From CAVUWL01 sp963787415 (GTDB lineage Bacteria; Actinomycetota; Thermoleophilia; Solirubrobacterales; 70-9): a DNA stretch of 64,000 nt. Both the position numbers and the translations under genes were made by a program. The stretch covers positions 930,001-994,000 of the forward strand of contig CAWBCO010000003.1 of assembly GCA_963787415.1 (NCBI GenBank). The letters are read 5' to 3'. The notes under the pieces are model-generated. The model saw only the letters and a program-made list of their open reading frames with translations. It ran no database searches and had not been told where the DNA came from. Of the stretch, positions 54,111 through 63,310 are shown one piece after another; position 1 is the stretch's first letter; every line of letters starts with the position of its first letter.

Positions 54111-54562
54111 CAGCTCAGGGCGGCGAGGGCGGCGCCCAGATCATCGACCGTCTCAAAGCTGAGGCCGACCAGTGTCACCTTGCGATGGCGAAGGATGCCC
54201 TGCTCATCGACGATGAAGATCGCCCGTCGTATGATCGGGCCGGCGAGTACGCCGTAGGCACGTGCCACCTCCTTGTCCTGATCGGCTAGCAACGGCACAT
54301 TGAGGCGCTTCTCCTCGCTGAATCGCTCGTGGGAGTCAACCGACTGGGGTGAGATGCCGAGGACCTCAGCGCCGAGCTTGTCGAGCTGCTCCCCCTGATC
54401 GCGGTAGGAGCAGAACTGTTTTGTGCACACGGCGGTGAAATCGCCCGGATAGAAGGCGAGAATCACCTTTTTCCCGCGGTAATCGGAGAGGCGGTAGGTC
54501 TTGCCGCCGGTGCCGGGCAGCTCGAATTCGGGTGCTGGGTCTCCGAGATTGAGCTTGGCCAT
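54110..54562 (-). CDS. bcp: Thiol peroxidase of the BCP/PrxQ type
   Basis: A 150-aa peroxiredoxin reducing hydroperoxides with thioredoxin. FYPGDFTAVCTKQFC shows the peroxidatic Cys46 and a resolving Cys51 five residues later, the BCP/PrxQ arrangement. ATG 54562 has TAGTCT 6 nt upstream; the first three bases of that hexamer are the stop codon of the cyclophilin gene. Confidence 0.92.
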   Translation of the reverse strand: MAKLNLGDPAPEFELPGTGGKTYRLSDYRGKKVILAFYPGDFTAVCTKQFCSYRDQGEQLDKLGAEVLGISPQSVDSHERFSEEKRLNVPLLADQDKEVARAYGVLAGPIIRRAIFIVDEQGILRHRKVTLVGLSFETVDDLGAALAALS

Positions 54563-54568
54563 GCGGCC

Positions 54569-54574
54569 AGACTA
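54569..54574 (-). promoter_or_regulatory. -10-like hexamer of bcp overlapping the upstream stop codon
   Basis: TAGTCT on the minus strand, 6 nt before ATG 54562; TAG is also the stop of the gene at 54572-55252. Confidence 0.4.
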
Positions 54575-55252
54575 GCCTTCTGCGATCGTCATCTTTTCGA
54601 TCAGGATCGTCTGTTTGGGTTTTTCGGCGGCGGTACCGAGCTTGCCGATCCGTGTCACCACTTCCTGGCCCTTGCTGACCCTGCCGACAAGCGCGTATTC
54701 GGGCGGCAGCGCGGCTTTTTCCCCAGTCACCACGAAGAACTGACTGCCGGAGGCTCCCGATGGCTGGCTCGAGCTCTTTGCCATCGCGACCACCCCTTTG
54801 GTGTAGGTCAGATTGGCGGGCGGCTTCTCCACCACGGTATAGCCGGGGCCGCCGGCACCGGTTCCGAGCGGGTCGCCGCCTTGGATCACGAAACCCGGCA
54901 CGATGCGCTGGAAGGTGAGGTCGTTGTAGAGGCCCTGCTTCGCCAGATATGCAAAGGAGTTGGTGGTTTTTGGCGCTTCCTTGGTAGCGAGCGCGATATC
55001 AAAAGTGCCGCAGCTCGTCCTCACCACCGCGGTCAGCTTTTCGCCGGGCTTGACGGTCTGCTTCGGAGCCTTGAGGCTGACCTGCTTGGGCTTTGGCTCT
55101 TCCACCTTCCGGCAGCCACTGGCGCTGGCGGTGGTTGGGCTGGAGCCACCGCCACCGCCGCTGCGACTGATCAGAATCACCGCCACTACGGCGATCGCGA
55201 TCGCCGCAAAGCCGGCGAGGAAGATCAATCGGCGATCGGGCTGCTCCTCCAT
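54572..55252 (-). CDS. Membrane-anchored peptidyl-prolyl isomerase (cyclophilin)
   Basis: A 226-aa protein with an N-terminal membrane helix (about 10-28), a Gly/Ser linker and a cyclophilin domain outside the membrane: LTFQRIVPGFVIQGGDPLGTG, SQFFVVTGE, YALVGRVSKGQEVV. Helps fold exported proteins. ATG 55252 has TAGTCT 9 nt upstream (minus strand 55262-55267). Confidence 0.9.
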   Translation of the reverse strand: MEEQPDRRLIFLAGFAAIAIAVVAVILISRSGGGGGSSPTTASASGCRKVEEPKPKQVSLKAPKQTVKPGEKLTAVVRTSCGTFDIALATKEAPKTTNSFAYLAKQGLYNDLTFQRIVPGFVIQGGDPLGTGAGGPGYTVVEKPPANLTYTKGVVAMAKSSSQPSGASGSQFFVVTGEKAALPPEYALVGRVSKGQEVVTRIGKLGTAAEKPKQTILIEKMTIAEG

Positions 55253-55306
55253 CGGCCGGGAAGACTAGATCATCAACGGCTTGAGACAAGTTGCGATGAT
55301 CGCGGC

Positions 55307-55816
55307 TTGTCTTTGCCACCCCTGACACCGCTGGCCGCGGCCGCGCTGGCCATCGCAACTCCGCCGGAACGAGTCCTGGTGATCGGCTGTGGTGAGGGCG
55401 ACGCGGCGCTCTATCTCGCCCGTGAGTTTCCCCGCGCCCGGGTTCGCGGCGTCGATCCCTCCGAGGCGCTTATCCGGAGGGCGATAGCGCGGGTTGGACT
55501 CGACCCCGAGGGGCGGATCGCATTTAAGGTCGGGCGGCCGGCGGACCTTCCCTATCCCGAGCAGTACTTTGACCTCGTCGCCCAGCTCGACACCAGGCCC
55601 TCCCCGGCAGAGATCGCGCGGGTGCTGCGTCCGGGCGGACACCTGATCCTGGCCCATTCGAGCAGGCGGCGAGGCTTATTCGCCGCAGGCGAGAAAGGGC
55701 TCAGACGACGGCTGTTCCGCCACCGAATCGAGCTGCTGAGCGCCTCCGACGCTGGAGAAGGGAAATACTTTCTTGCCCGCCGGGCCGAACTCTGCCCGGC
55801 TGCGGAAGCCCTTTAG
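55307..55816 (+). CDS. Small class I methyltransferase
   Basis: A 169-aa protein with VLVIGCGEGDAALYLAREFP (motif I), RGVDPSEALIRRAI, LPYPEQYFDLVAQLD and IARVLRPGGHLILAHS. Shorter than usual, with a minimal C-terminus. TTG 55307 is the first start behind the divergent cyclophilin gene; TTG 55313 is possible. No clear ribosome site. Substrate unknown. Confidence 0.65.
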   Translation: MSLPPLTPLAAAALAIATPPERVLVIGCGEGDAALYLAREFPRARVRGVDPSEALIRRAIARVGLDPEGRIAFKVGRPADLPYPEQYFDLVAQLDTRPSPAEIARVLRPGGHLILAHSSRRRGLFAAGEKGLRRRLFRHRIELLSASDAGEGKYFLARRAELCPAAEAL

Positions 55817-55829
55817 GCTGAGCGATCAG

Positions 55830-56720
55830 ATGGAGATTGAGGGTATGCCGCTGGCGCTTTTGGTCAATCCCTCCTCAGCGAGCGGCAAGACGATGAGGCT
55901 GCTTCCTCAGCTCGAGCATGTTCTGGATTCGCGCCGGATCGCATTTCGCGTTCAGCCCACCCGCAGCTTGCGCCATGGAATAGACATGGCCCTACACTCG
56001 CTGGAGGCCGGGGAGGTGCCGGTCGTATTTAGTGGCGATGGTCTGATCGGGGCGATCGGGGGGGCGATGGCGGGATCGCCAATCCCGCTTGGGATCATCC
56101 CCGGCGGCCGCGGCAACGACCTTGCTCGCGTGCTCGGCATACCCAGCGAACCGGCGGCCGCGGTCGAGGTCATCGCGGCAGGCCATTGCCGCCAAATTGA
56201 CGTCGGGGAGGCCAACGGTCATCGATTTCTCGGCATCGCGAGTGCGGGTTTTGAGTCCGAAGCCAACCGCATTGCCAACCAGTCCAAGCTCTTGCGCGGC
56301 AACCTGGTCTACGCCTGGGCAGCGCTGCGCGCGCTGGTGGGATGGAAGCCGGTGCGCTTCACGGTCAGGGTTGATCAGGAACGGATCCGCTTCAGCGGCT
56401 ACTCGGTCTCTGCTGCCAACAGCAAGGCCTACGGTGGCGGGATGCTGATCGCGCCCGACGCTCAGCTGAGCGACGGAGAGCTCGACGTCGTCATGATCGG
56501 GGAAGTGGGAAAGCTCAAGTTCCTGAGTAATCTGCCCAGGGTGTTCAAGGGCACCCACGTCAATGAGGATGAGGTGAGTGTCATTCGCACCTCCCACCTG
56601 GAGCTGAGCGCGAGTCGAGCGCTCGCCGTCTACGCCGATGGCGAGCATCTGACCGACCTGCCCGTTTCGCTGCGTCTGCTGCCGCGCGCGCTGAGGGTGC
56701 TGGCGCCACCGGGTGAGTGA
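55830..56720 (+). CDS. Diacylglycerol kinase-like lipid kinase (DagK/YegS family)
   Basis: A 296-aa soluble lipid kinase. ALLVNPSSASGKT, the catalytic SGDGLIGAIGGAMAG, PLGIIPGGRGNDLARVLGIP, and the beta-rich C-terminal domain with LSDGELDVVMIG and VYADGEHLTDLPV. Probably phosphorylates diacylglycerol or a related lipid. ATG 55830 or 55845. Its end overlaps murT by 8 nt. Confidence 0.85.
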   Translation: MEIEGMPLALLVNPSSASGKTMRLLPQLEHVLDSRRIAFRVQPTRSLRHGIDMALHSLEAGEVPVVFSGDGLIGAIGGAMAGSPIPLGIIPGGRGNDLARVLGIPSEPAAAVEVIAAGHCRQIDVGEANGHRFLGIASAGFESEANRIANQSKLLRGNLVYAWAALRALVGWKPVRFTVRVDQERIRFSGYSVSAANSKAYGGGMLIAPDAQLSDGELDVVMIGEVGKLKFLSNLPRVFKGTHVNEDEVSVIRTSHLELSASRALAVYADGEHLTDLPVSLRLLPRALRVLAPPGE

Positions 56721-58095
56721 GAAAGCGCTGTTTGGGGCCAAGCTGGCCGCGGCGCGGGCAATCGGCGCAGCCAGCAGGGCCAGCGGCCGTGGCGGTGGCA
56801 CAACTCTTCCGGGGCGGGTGCTCTTGCGCCTCGATCCGGAGGCAATCTCCCGCCTAGGAGCAGGCCTTGAGCACGGCACGACGATCATCAGCGCCACCAA
56901 CGGCAAGACGACAACGGCGGCGATGATCGCCACCGTGCTACGCGATGACCGACGCCAGCTGATCCACAACCGGGCCGGATCGAACATGGCATGGGGGGTC
57001 GCAACCGCTCTCCTAGAACAGGATGGTCAGGAGGGGCTTTTTGAGGTCGATGAGGCCTGGTTGCCGCGGGTAGTTGCCCAACTGCGGCCAACGCTGATCG
57101 TTCTCGGCAATCTCTTCCGCGATCAGCTCGATCGCTACGGAGAGATGGAGGCACTCGCCGATCGTTGGGCGAAGATGATCGAAGAAAGGAGTCGATCAAC
57201 CCGGTTCATCCTCAATGCCGATGATCCCCTGATCGCCGATCTCGGTCGCGACGCCCAGGAGCGCCCGCGCGATGGCGTCGTTTACTTCGGAATCGATGAC
57301 AACAGTCAGGCCCTCGCCGAGTTCCAGCATGCCTTTGACGCAAAGCACTGCCGTCGCTGCGGTCATCCCTATGCCTACGAACGTGCTTTCGTTGGACACC
57401 TCGGGCACTACTCCTGCCCAAACTGTGGCTCCGAGCGCCCCCGGCCCCAGGTTTCGGCGCGCCGGATCGAATTGCTCGGGATGCGCGGTTCACGAGTCTG
57501 GATCGACACCCCGGCTGGTGAGCTGCGCCTCGAGCTGCCATTGCCAGGCCTCTACAACGTCTATAACGCGTTGGCCGCGGTCGCGGCGGCGATTGAGCTC
57601 GGAATTGGGCCAGATCAGATCGCGGCATCCTTGGCTGCCACGCAGGCTGCCTTCGGCCGGGTTGAGACGATCGAGATTGGCGCCAAGCAGGTTGCGATCC
57701 TCCTGATCAAGAACCCTGCCGGCGCCAACGAGGTCATGCGAACTTTGCGAATGGAGGCGGCGGATGGGGGCCTTGACCTGTGGATCGGGTTAAACGATCA
57801 GATCGCAGACGGCCGCGACATCTCCTGGATCTGGGATGCAGACTTCGAGCTCCTGGCCGACGCCAGCAGACGGGTGATCTGCGCTGGACGGCGCGCTACG
57901 GAGATGGCACTGCGCTTGAAATACGCGGGCTGGAGCCCCGACGCGATTGAGGTCGAACCTGAGATCGAGGCCTCATTTGACCGTGCCCTTGCAGCGGCGA
58001 ACGGGCGCCTATTCGCGCTGCCCACCTACACTGCCCTGCTCGAGCTGCACGAGCTGCTCGCCGGCCGTGGCCTCGCGCGGGAGTTCTGGCGATGA
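56713..58095 (+). CDS. murT: Lipid II isoglutaminyl synthase, ligase subunit MurT
   Basis: With GatD it amidates D-Glu of lipid II to D-isoglutamine. The 460-aa Mur ligase-like protein has the P loop ATNGKTTTAAMIATVL, an inserted zinc ribbon with CRRCGH and CPNCGS (about 215-240), and the C-terminal DUF1727 domain. GTG 56713. Its ATGA overlap is with a methyltransferase gene, not gatD, which follows that gene. Confidence 0.92.
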   Translation: MSEKALFGAKLAAARAIGAASRASGRGGGTTLPGRVLLRLDPEAISRLGAGLEHGTTIISATNGKTTTAAMIATVLRDDRRQLIHNRAGSNMAWGVATALLEQDGQEGLFEVDEAWLPRVVAQLRPTLIVLGNLFRDQLDRYGEMEALADRWAKMIEERSRSTRFILNADDPLIADLGRDAQERPRDGVVYFGIDDNSQALAEFQHAFDAKHCRRCGHPYAYERAFVGHLGHYSCPNCGSERPRPQVSARRIELLGMRGSRVWIDTPAGELRLELPLPGLYNVYNALAAVAAAIELGIGPDQIAASLAATQAAFGRVETIEIGAKQVAILLIKNPAGANEVMRTLRMEAADGGLDLWIGLNDQIADGRDISWIWDADFELLADASRRVICAGRRATEMALRLKYAGWSPDAIEVEPEIEASFDRALAAANGRLFALPTYTALLELHELLAGRGLAREFWR

Positions 58096-58880
58096 GTCAG
58101 GCCGCAGGCGCTCGGGGGCTCGAGACCCCCACCCCACTCTTACCAGGTCGCGGCGGCCCGCAAGCTGCCGACGTCGTTTGCTGGCATGACGTTGAGTGCG
58201 GAAACTACACGGCGGATCTTGAGCTTTGGGCAGAGATCGCCGGCGCTTCGGATGATCCGGTTCTGGATCTTGGATGTGGCAGCGGGCGGGTGGCCCTTGA
58301 TCTCGCTAGACGCGGACACCGAGTGGTCGGGCTCGACCGCGATCCCGCCCTCCTGGCCACCCTGGAGAGGCGCGCGGGCGGGCTGCCGATCACCTCCATA
58401 CAAGGGGACGCGCGGCGCTTTGATCTAGATCAGAAGTTCGGGTTGGTGCTCGCCCCGATGCAGCTGATACAGCTCTTTGGGGATGCGCAGGAGCGGCTGC
58501 AATGCCTGCGCTGCGCAGCCGCACATCTGCGCCCCGCTGGACGCGCGGCGCTGGCGATCGTTGAGCCAATCTCAGGCCCCGGGGAGGCCGTCGCACTCGC
58601 TCCAGACGTCGGCGAATTCGGCGGCTCCCTGTATTTCAGCTTCCCGATCGAGACCAGGGTCAACGCCGAGGCGATCCGCCTCCGCCGCCTCCGCCGCCTG
58701 ATTGCAGCCGGGGCGAGACCGGTCGAGGAATTCGATCAAATTACCCTGCGCCAGCTGTCCGCATCCCAACTGGAGGCGGAGGCCGAGGCGGCCGGGCTGA
58801 GCGGTCTTGAGCGAATGGAGATACCCGCCACGGATGCCCATATTGGCTCCACCGTCCTGCTGCTTGGAAAGGAGCGTTGA
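58092..58880 (+). CDS. Class I SAM methyltransferase between murT and gatD
   Basis: A 262-aa methyltransferase: VLDLGCGSGRVALDLARRGHRVVGLDRDPALLATL, FGLVLAPMQLIQLFGD and a C-terminal beta region. ATG 58092 overlaps the murT stop, and AAGGAG for gatD lies in its last codons, so the three genes are co-translated. murT and gatD are normally adjacent; the inserted enzyme has no known role in that pathway. Substrate unknown. Confidence 0.8.
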   Translation: MSQAAGARGLETPTPLLPGRGGPQAADVVCWHDVECGNYTADLELWAEIAGASDDPVLDLGCGSGRVALDLARRGHRVVGLDRDPALLATLERRAGGLPITSIQGDARRFDLDQKFGLVLAPMQLIQLFGDAQERLQCLRCAAAHLRPAGRAALAIVEPISGPGEAVALAPDVGEFGGSLYFSFPIETRVNAEAIRLRRLRRLIAAGARPVEEFDQITLRQLSASQLEAEAEAAGLSGLERMEIPATDAHIGSTVLLLGKER

Positions 58881-59617
58881 TGGAGCTGCGTCTGCTTTCC
58901 CTCTACCCCGAGCAGATGAATATCTACGCCGACCGCGGCAACATCGTCTTCTTGCGGCGGCGCTGTGAGTGGCGGGGGATCGATTTCGCCTACGCTGCCT
59001 CCGGGCTGGGCGAGGGTCTGGATCCCGGCGCTCACGATTTCGTTTATATCGGCGGCGGGCAAGACCGCGACCAGCGTACGGTCGCTGCCGATATGGTCAA
59101 GAGCAAGCGCGAGGCGCTCCTCGAAGCCTGCGCAGAGGGCTCTGTGATTCTCGCCGTCTGCGGCGGTTATCAGCTTTTGGGCCACAGCTATCAGCTCGGC
59201 GAGGACAAACTGCCCGGGCTCGGACTGGTGGACCTTGAGACGGTTCGCGATCCCGGTCCGCGCCTGATCGGAAACGCCGTGATCGAGGCCGACCTCGGCG
59301 ATGGTCCGCGCCTGATTGCGGGCTTTGAGAATCACGGTGGCCGCACCTATCTGGGCACCGACTCGAGGCCCCTCGGCCGCGTCATCAAGGGCTTCGGCAA
59401 TAACGGCAACGATGGATTTGAGGGCGTGCACCGCGCCAACCTGATCGGCACCTACCTGCATGGCCCCCTGCTGCCCAAGAACGCATGGCTCGCCGATCGG
59501 CTGATCGAATTGGCCCTGCAGCGCCGCTACGGCGACCACGAGCCGCTCGCACCGCTTGAGGATGCACTTGAGGCGGCAGCGCACGAGAGCGCGAGGGAAG
59601 CGGCCCTCTCGGAGTGA
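58880..59617 (+). CDS. gatD: Lipid II isoglutaminyl synthase, glutamine amidotransferase subunit GatD
   Basis: CobB/CobQ-type amidotransferase of 245 aa supplying ammonia to MurT. Nucleophile Cys94 in LAVCGGYQLLG and catalytic His in GTYLHGPLLPK (about 194). AAGGAG (58868-58873) lies 6 nt before ATG 58880. Together with MurT this predicts amidated peptidoglycan stems. Confidence 0.92.
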   Translation: MELRLLSLYPEQMNIYADRGNIVFLRRRCEWRGIDFAYAASGLGEGLDPGAHDFVYIGGGQDRDQRTVAADMVKSKREALLEACAEGSVILAVCGGYQLLGHSYQLGEDKLPGLGLVDLETVRDPGPRLIGNAVIEADLGDGPRLIAGFENHGGRTYLGTDSRPLGRVIKGFGNNGNDGFEGVHRANLIGTYLHGPLLPKNAWLADRLIELALQRRYGDHEPLAPLEDALEAAAHESAREAALSE

Positions 59618-59669
59618 GCGCCGGCTCGGCATCGACCCCGACCGAATGAAGATGCCCCTGCCTTGGGGC

Positions 59670-61388
59670 TCAACAAGCTGGCCCGTTCTCTAGTTGGCGC
59701 GGCCGCTCCCGGCCCCCCTCGGCTCCCGTTGGGTCCTCGGCATAGTGGTAGCGGCCACCGCGCAAAAGCGAGGCCGCCGCCGCCACCAGGCAGGCGAGGA
59801 TCGCGAAAATGAAGGCGGCATCGAGCCCATTGCGAAAGGCTGCTGAGATCAGGTGGGGAAAGAAGGCGGGCCCGGTGAGGATCGCCTGGGTGTGGGTGCC
59901 CAGCGCCCCCAGCGCCTGGGCACCAACCAGGTGCTGGATCGGGTTATAACCCAGGAAGGCGGCAAAGAGGATCGAGATCGGTGGCGCGTGAGCCGCCCTC
60001 TGGGCGGCTGCGGCCGAGAGTCCGTGCGCCTTCAACCCCCCGGCCATCGCTGCCGGCAGGCTCGCGGCCAGACCAAAGATCAGCAGGGTGAAGAAGATCC
60101 CGATCGAGAGCACCTGCGCGGAGTTCTGGAAGGTCTGGTTCATCCCACCGCCGGCGCCGCGATCAGCAGCCGGCAGGCTGTTCATCACCGCGGCGCGATT
60201 GGGAGAGGCAAACATCCCCATCGAGATCCCGTTTAAAAACAGGATCAAAGCGAAGATCCAATAGGTGAAATCGGTCGGCAAGAGCAACATCAAGCCGAAG
60301 CTCACCGCCGCTCCGAGCATCCCCCCCGTGGCGAAAGGGCGAGCGCCGAAGCGATCGGATAGATAGCCGGAGATCGGTCCGGCGATCAGGATGCCAGCGG
60401 TCAGCGGCAGCATGTAGATCCCCGCCCAAAGCGGCGTTTCGGTGAAACTGTAGCCATGCTCGGGCAACCAGATGCCCTGCAGCCAGATGATCAGGATGAA
60501 CATCAGGCCACCGCGGGCGACCGCTGCGAGAAAGGTCGAAAGCGAGCCGAAGGTGAAGGCTCGGATCTTGAACAATGCGAGGCGAAACATGGGCTCCGCA
60601 ACGCGGCTCTCGATCGTCACGAAGGTCGCCAGCGAGAGGGCAGAGGCGACCAGCAAGCCGATCACCCGGGGACTGCCCCAACCGGTCGGGTGGCCTCCGT
60701 AGGGCCGGATTCCATAGGTGACTGCGACCATCGTCAAGACAAGGCCGATCGCGAAGGTGACATTGCCCCACCAATCGATCGCCGCTCGACGCGGGTTGCT
60801 GCGCTCCTCAAGCTTCAGGTACGCCCAGACGGTGCCAAAGAGTCCGACCGGCACCGAGATCAAAAACACCAGGCGCCAGTCGATCGGCGCCAAGAGGCCG
60901 CCCAGGACGAGACCGACGAAAAGGCCGCTGACTCCGACGATGTTATTGATCCCGAGCGCCAGACCCCGCTGATCAGCCGGGAAGGCGTCGGTGATGATCG
61001 CGGCTGCGTTGGCCAGCAAGCAGGCCCCGCCAACCCCCTGGACGATACGAAACACAATCAGATAGGTGGCGCCGGCTCGCCCCGTCATCCAGTCGATCGC
61101 CAAGAGCAGTGAGGCCACCGTGTAGATGACGAAGCCGAGGTTGTAGATCCGCACCCTGCCGAACATGTCGCCGAGGCGGCCGAGGCTGACGATCAGCACG
61201 CTTGAGACGACCAGGTAGCCGAGGATCATCCAGAGCAGGTAGAAGCTGTTGGCCGGCACCAGCGGATCCAGGTGAATGCCGCGGAAGATGGCCGGCATCG
61301 CGATCAGCGTGATCGAGGCATCAAGCGTCGCCAACAGCACCGCCAGGGTCGTGTTGGAGAGCGCGATCCACTTGTAGCGATCGGCCAT
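59670..61388 (-). CDS. MFS exporter of the DHA2 (14-helix) family
   Basis: A 572-aa drug:proton antiporter-like protein. About 14 hydrophobic segments, motif A-like GRLGDMFGRVR after helix 2, ATLDASITLIAMPAI in helix 1, and motif C GVSGLFVGLVLGGLL. Substrate unknown. ATG 61388 has TAGAGT (minus strand 61396-61401) 7 nt upstream. It converges with gatD. Confidence 0.88.
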   Translation of the reverse strand: MADRYKWIALSNTTLAVLLATLDASITLIAMPAIFRGIHLDPLVPANSFYLLWMILGYLVVSSVLIVSLGRLGDMFGRVRIYNLGFVIYTVASLLLAIDWMTGRAGATYLIVFRIVQGVGGACLLANAAAIITDAFPADQRGLALGINNIVGVSGLFVGLVLGGLLAPIDWRLVFLISVPVGLFGTVWAYLKLEERSNPRRAAIDWWGNVTFAIGLVLTMVAVTYGIRPYGGHPTGWGSPRVIGLLVASALSLATFVTIESRVAEPMFRLALFKIRAFTFGSLSTFLAAVARGGLMFILIIWLQGIWLPEHGYSFTETPLWAGIYMLPLTAGILIAGPISGYLSDRFGARPFATGGMLGAAVSFGLMLLLPTDFTYWIFALILFLNGISMGMFASPNRAAVMNSLPAADRGAGGGMNQTFQNSAQVLSIGIFFTLLIFGLAASLPAAMAGGLKAHGLSAAAAQRAAHAPPISILFAAFLGYNPIQHLVGAQALGALGTHTQAILTGPAFFPHLISAAFRNGLDAAFIFAILACLVAAAASLLRGGRYHYAEDPTGAEGGRERPRQLENGPAC

Positions 61389-61395
61389 GGCCCCA

Positions 61396-61401
61396 ACTCT
61401 A
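61396..61401 (-). promoter_or_regulatory. -10-like hexamer of the MFS gene
   Basis: TAGAGT on the minus strand, 7 nt before ATG 61388. Confidence 0.4.
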
Positions 61402-61429
61402 TGAAGCCATGGAGCTGGGCTCGGCGTCT

Positions 61430-61861
61430 TCAGCGACCGCTTGAGCCAAAACCACCCGCGCCACGCGGTGAGTCTGCGAGCTCCTCGACCTCAAACGGCT
61501 CGGCGCTCGCGATCGCCACCACAACCAGCTGCGCAATCCGATCCCCCGCCGTCACCCTGAAAGTTTCGGCGGGGTCGGTGTTCAACAACAAAACCCGCAG
61601 CTCGCCCCGGTATCCGGAATCGATCAGCCCGGGGCTATTGACCAACGCAATGCCATGCTCGCGGGCGAGTCCGGAGCGCGGCAAGATCAAACCGGCGTTG
61701 CCGGCCGGAATCGCGATCGCCACCCCGGTACCCACGCTCCAGCGCTCCCCGGGACCGATGTGGGCCGTCTCAGAGGCATAGAGATCGAGGCCGGCATCGC
61801 CGTCGTGGGCTCGCCAAGGTAGCCTTGCCTCGTCGTTTAGTTTCCTCACCGCCAGCTCCAC
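61430..61861 (-). CDS. dut: dUTP diphosphatase
   Basis: Homotrimeric dUTPase of 143 aa removing dUTP and supplying dUMP. All five motifs are visible: HDGDAGLDLYA, PRSGLA, GLIDSGYRGEL, GDRIAQLVV, and the C-terminal GAGGFGSSGR. GTG 61861 has TAGGGT (minus strand 61868-61873) 6 nt upstream, which may also act as AGGG ribosome site. Confidence 0.94.
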   Translation of the reverse strand: MELAVRKLNDEARLPWRAHDGDAGLDLYASETAHIGPGERWSVGTGVAIAIPAGNAGLILPRSGLAREHGIALVNSPGLIDSGYRGELRVLLLNTDPAETFRVTAGDRIAQLVVVAIASAEPFEVEELADSPRGAGGFGSSGR

Positions 61862-61923
61862 TCGATCACCCTACCGGCGCCGCTGCCCTCCCCCAGGAGC
61901 GCTCCCCGGGACCCCGCAAGGGC

Positions 61924-63264
61924 TCAGCCAAAGAGGGCCCGCGCCCCTTCCCGCGGGCCGCCGGGCAGACCAGCGAAACGATGCAGCTCTGAGACCGGAA
62001 TGCGAGCGCGCACCAAAACACCATCGCCGCGCTCAAAGCGCTCAAGCTCACCGGCGACCTCATAAAGTTCGTGCAACCGCGCCCCCTCTGAATAGGGAAC
62101 GAGGAGCTCAACCTCGGTCAGGGTTTCCTCAAAGGCAGCCTCGATCCCCTCGCGCAGCGCATCGAGACCCTCGCCATCAAGGGCTGAGACCAGGACCGCT
62201 TCGGGATGGCGGATGCTGACCTCCCGCCTGGCGTCAAGATCGAGCAGGTCGATCTTGTTGAGGACCAGCAGTCGGGGCTTTGCACCTGCGCCGATCTCCT
62301 CCAGCACCTCCTCCACCGCCTTGATGTCGGCCAGGCGCCGCGGTTCGGGATTGGAGCCGTCGAGGACGTGCACGATCAGCTCCGACAGAGTGCTCTCCTC
62401 AAGCGTCGCCTTAAACGCCTCCACCAATTGATGCGGGAGCTTCTCGATGAATCCGACGGTGTCGGTCAAAAGGAAATCGCGGCCCGATAGCTCGAAGCTA
62501 CGCGTGGTTGGGTCGAGGGTATGAAAGAGACGGTCACCGACACCCGCATCAGCCCCCGTGATCGCATTCAGCAGCGTCGACTTGCCGGCGTTGGTGTAGC
62601 CGGCGAGGGCAACCCGCGGGATCGCGGAGCTCTCCCGCCGAGCCCGCATCACGTCTCGGTTTCGTTCCAGGCGAGCGAGGCGACGGCGAAGCGCCGCAAT
62701 TCGGTCACGAGCGAGGCGACGGTCGGTCTCGATCTGGGACTCTCCCGGTCCCCTCGTGCCGATCCCGCCTCCGAGGCGCTCAAGGTGAGTCCACAGCCCA
62801 CGCATCCGCGCCAGGTTGTACTCGAGCTGGGCCAGCTCGACCTGCAGCTTGCCCTCGGCGGAGTGGGCATGGTCGGCGAAGATGTCGAGGATGACCGCGG
62901 TGCGATCAATCACCGGGACACCGAGCGCCGCCTCGAGGTTGCGCTCCTGCCGGGGGGCGAGCTCGTCGTCGCAGGCAACGAGGTTGGCATCAGATTCCGT
63001 GATCTGCTGCTTGATCTCGATCAGCTTGCCGCGACCGAGGTAGCGATCCGGATCGGGTTTTGCCCGCTGCTGGATCGCCTCACCCACGGTCGCCACGCCG
63101 GCGGTGCGAAGCAACTCCTTTAACTCGGCGAGAGGATCAGCGGACTCGCGCCGGTCGCTGATTCCGATCGCAAGTGCCCGCTGCCGCGCCCTCATATTGG
63201 AAACGCCCGGCGCACCCAAGCCTTCGCGGGTCTGCGCTTTGCGTCCGTTTCTTGAGCGTTGCAC
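61924..63264 (-). CDS. hflX: GTPase HflX
   Basis: Ribosome-associated GTPase that rescues stalled or heat-damaged ribosomes. The 446-aa product has an N-terminal ATP/ribosome-binding domain (VGEAIQQRAKPDPDRYLGRGK), a coiled helix, then the G domain: GYTNAGKSTLLNAI, DTVGFIEKLPHQLVEAFKATLEE, LVLNKIDLLD. GTG 63264 is chosen because TACAAT lies 8 nt upstream; ATG 63195 is a later candidate. Confidence 0.93.
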   Translation of the reverse strand: MQRSRNGRKAQTREGLGAPGVSNMRARQRALAIGISDRRESADPLAELKELLRTAGVATVGEAIQQRAKPDPDRYLGRGKLIEIKQQITESDANLVACDDELAPRQERNLEAALGVPVIDRTAVILDIFADHAHSAEGKLQVELAQLEYNLARMRGLWTHLERLGGGIGTRGPGESQIETDRRLARDRIAALRRRLARLERNRDVMRARRESSAIPRVALAGYTNAGKSTLLNAITGADAGVGDRLFHTLDPTTRSFELSGRDFLLTDTVGFIEKLPHQLVEAFKATLEESTLSELIVHVLDGSNPEPRRLADIKAVEEVLEEIGAGAKPRLLVLNKIDLLDLDARREVSIRHPEAVLVSALDGEGLDALREGIEAAFEETLTEVELLVPYSEGARLHELYEVAGELERFERGDGVLVRARIPVSELHRFAGLPGGPREGARALFG

Positions 63265-63272
63265 CTGTTCGG

Positions 63273-63303
63273 ATTGTAGGCGGCCCCCCTCCCCGGATAG
63301 GCT
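63273..63303. promoter_or_regulatory. Overlapping divergent promoters of hflX and the epimerase gene
   Basis: The minus strand has TACAAT (63273-63278) 8 nt before the hflX GTG. The plus strand has TTGTAG (63274-63279), 18 bp, TAGGCT (63298-63303), 7 nt, GTG 63311. The -10 of one gene is thus the -35 of the other. Confidence 0.55.
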
Positions 63304-63310
63304 GGGAGCC

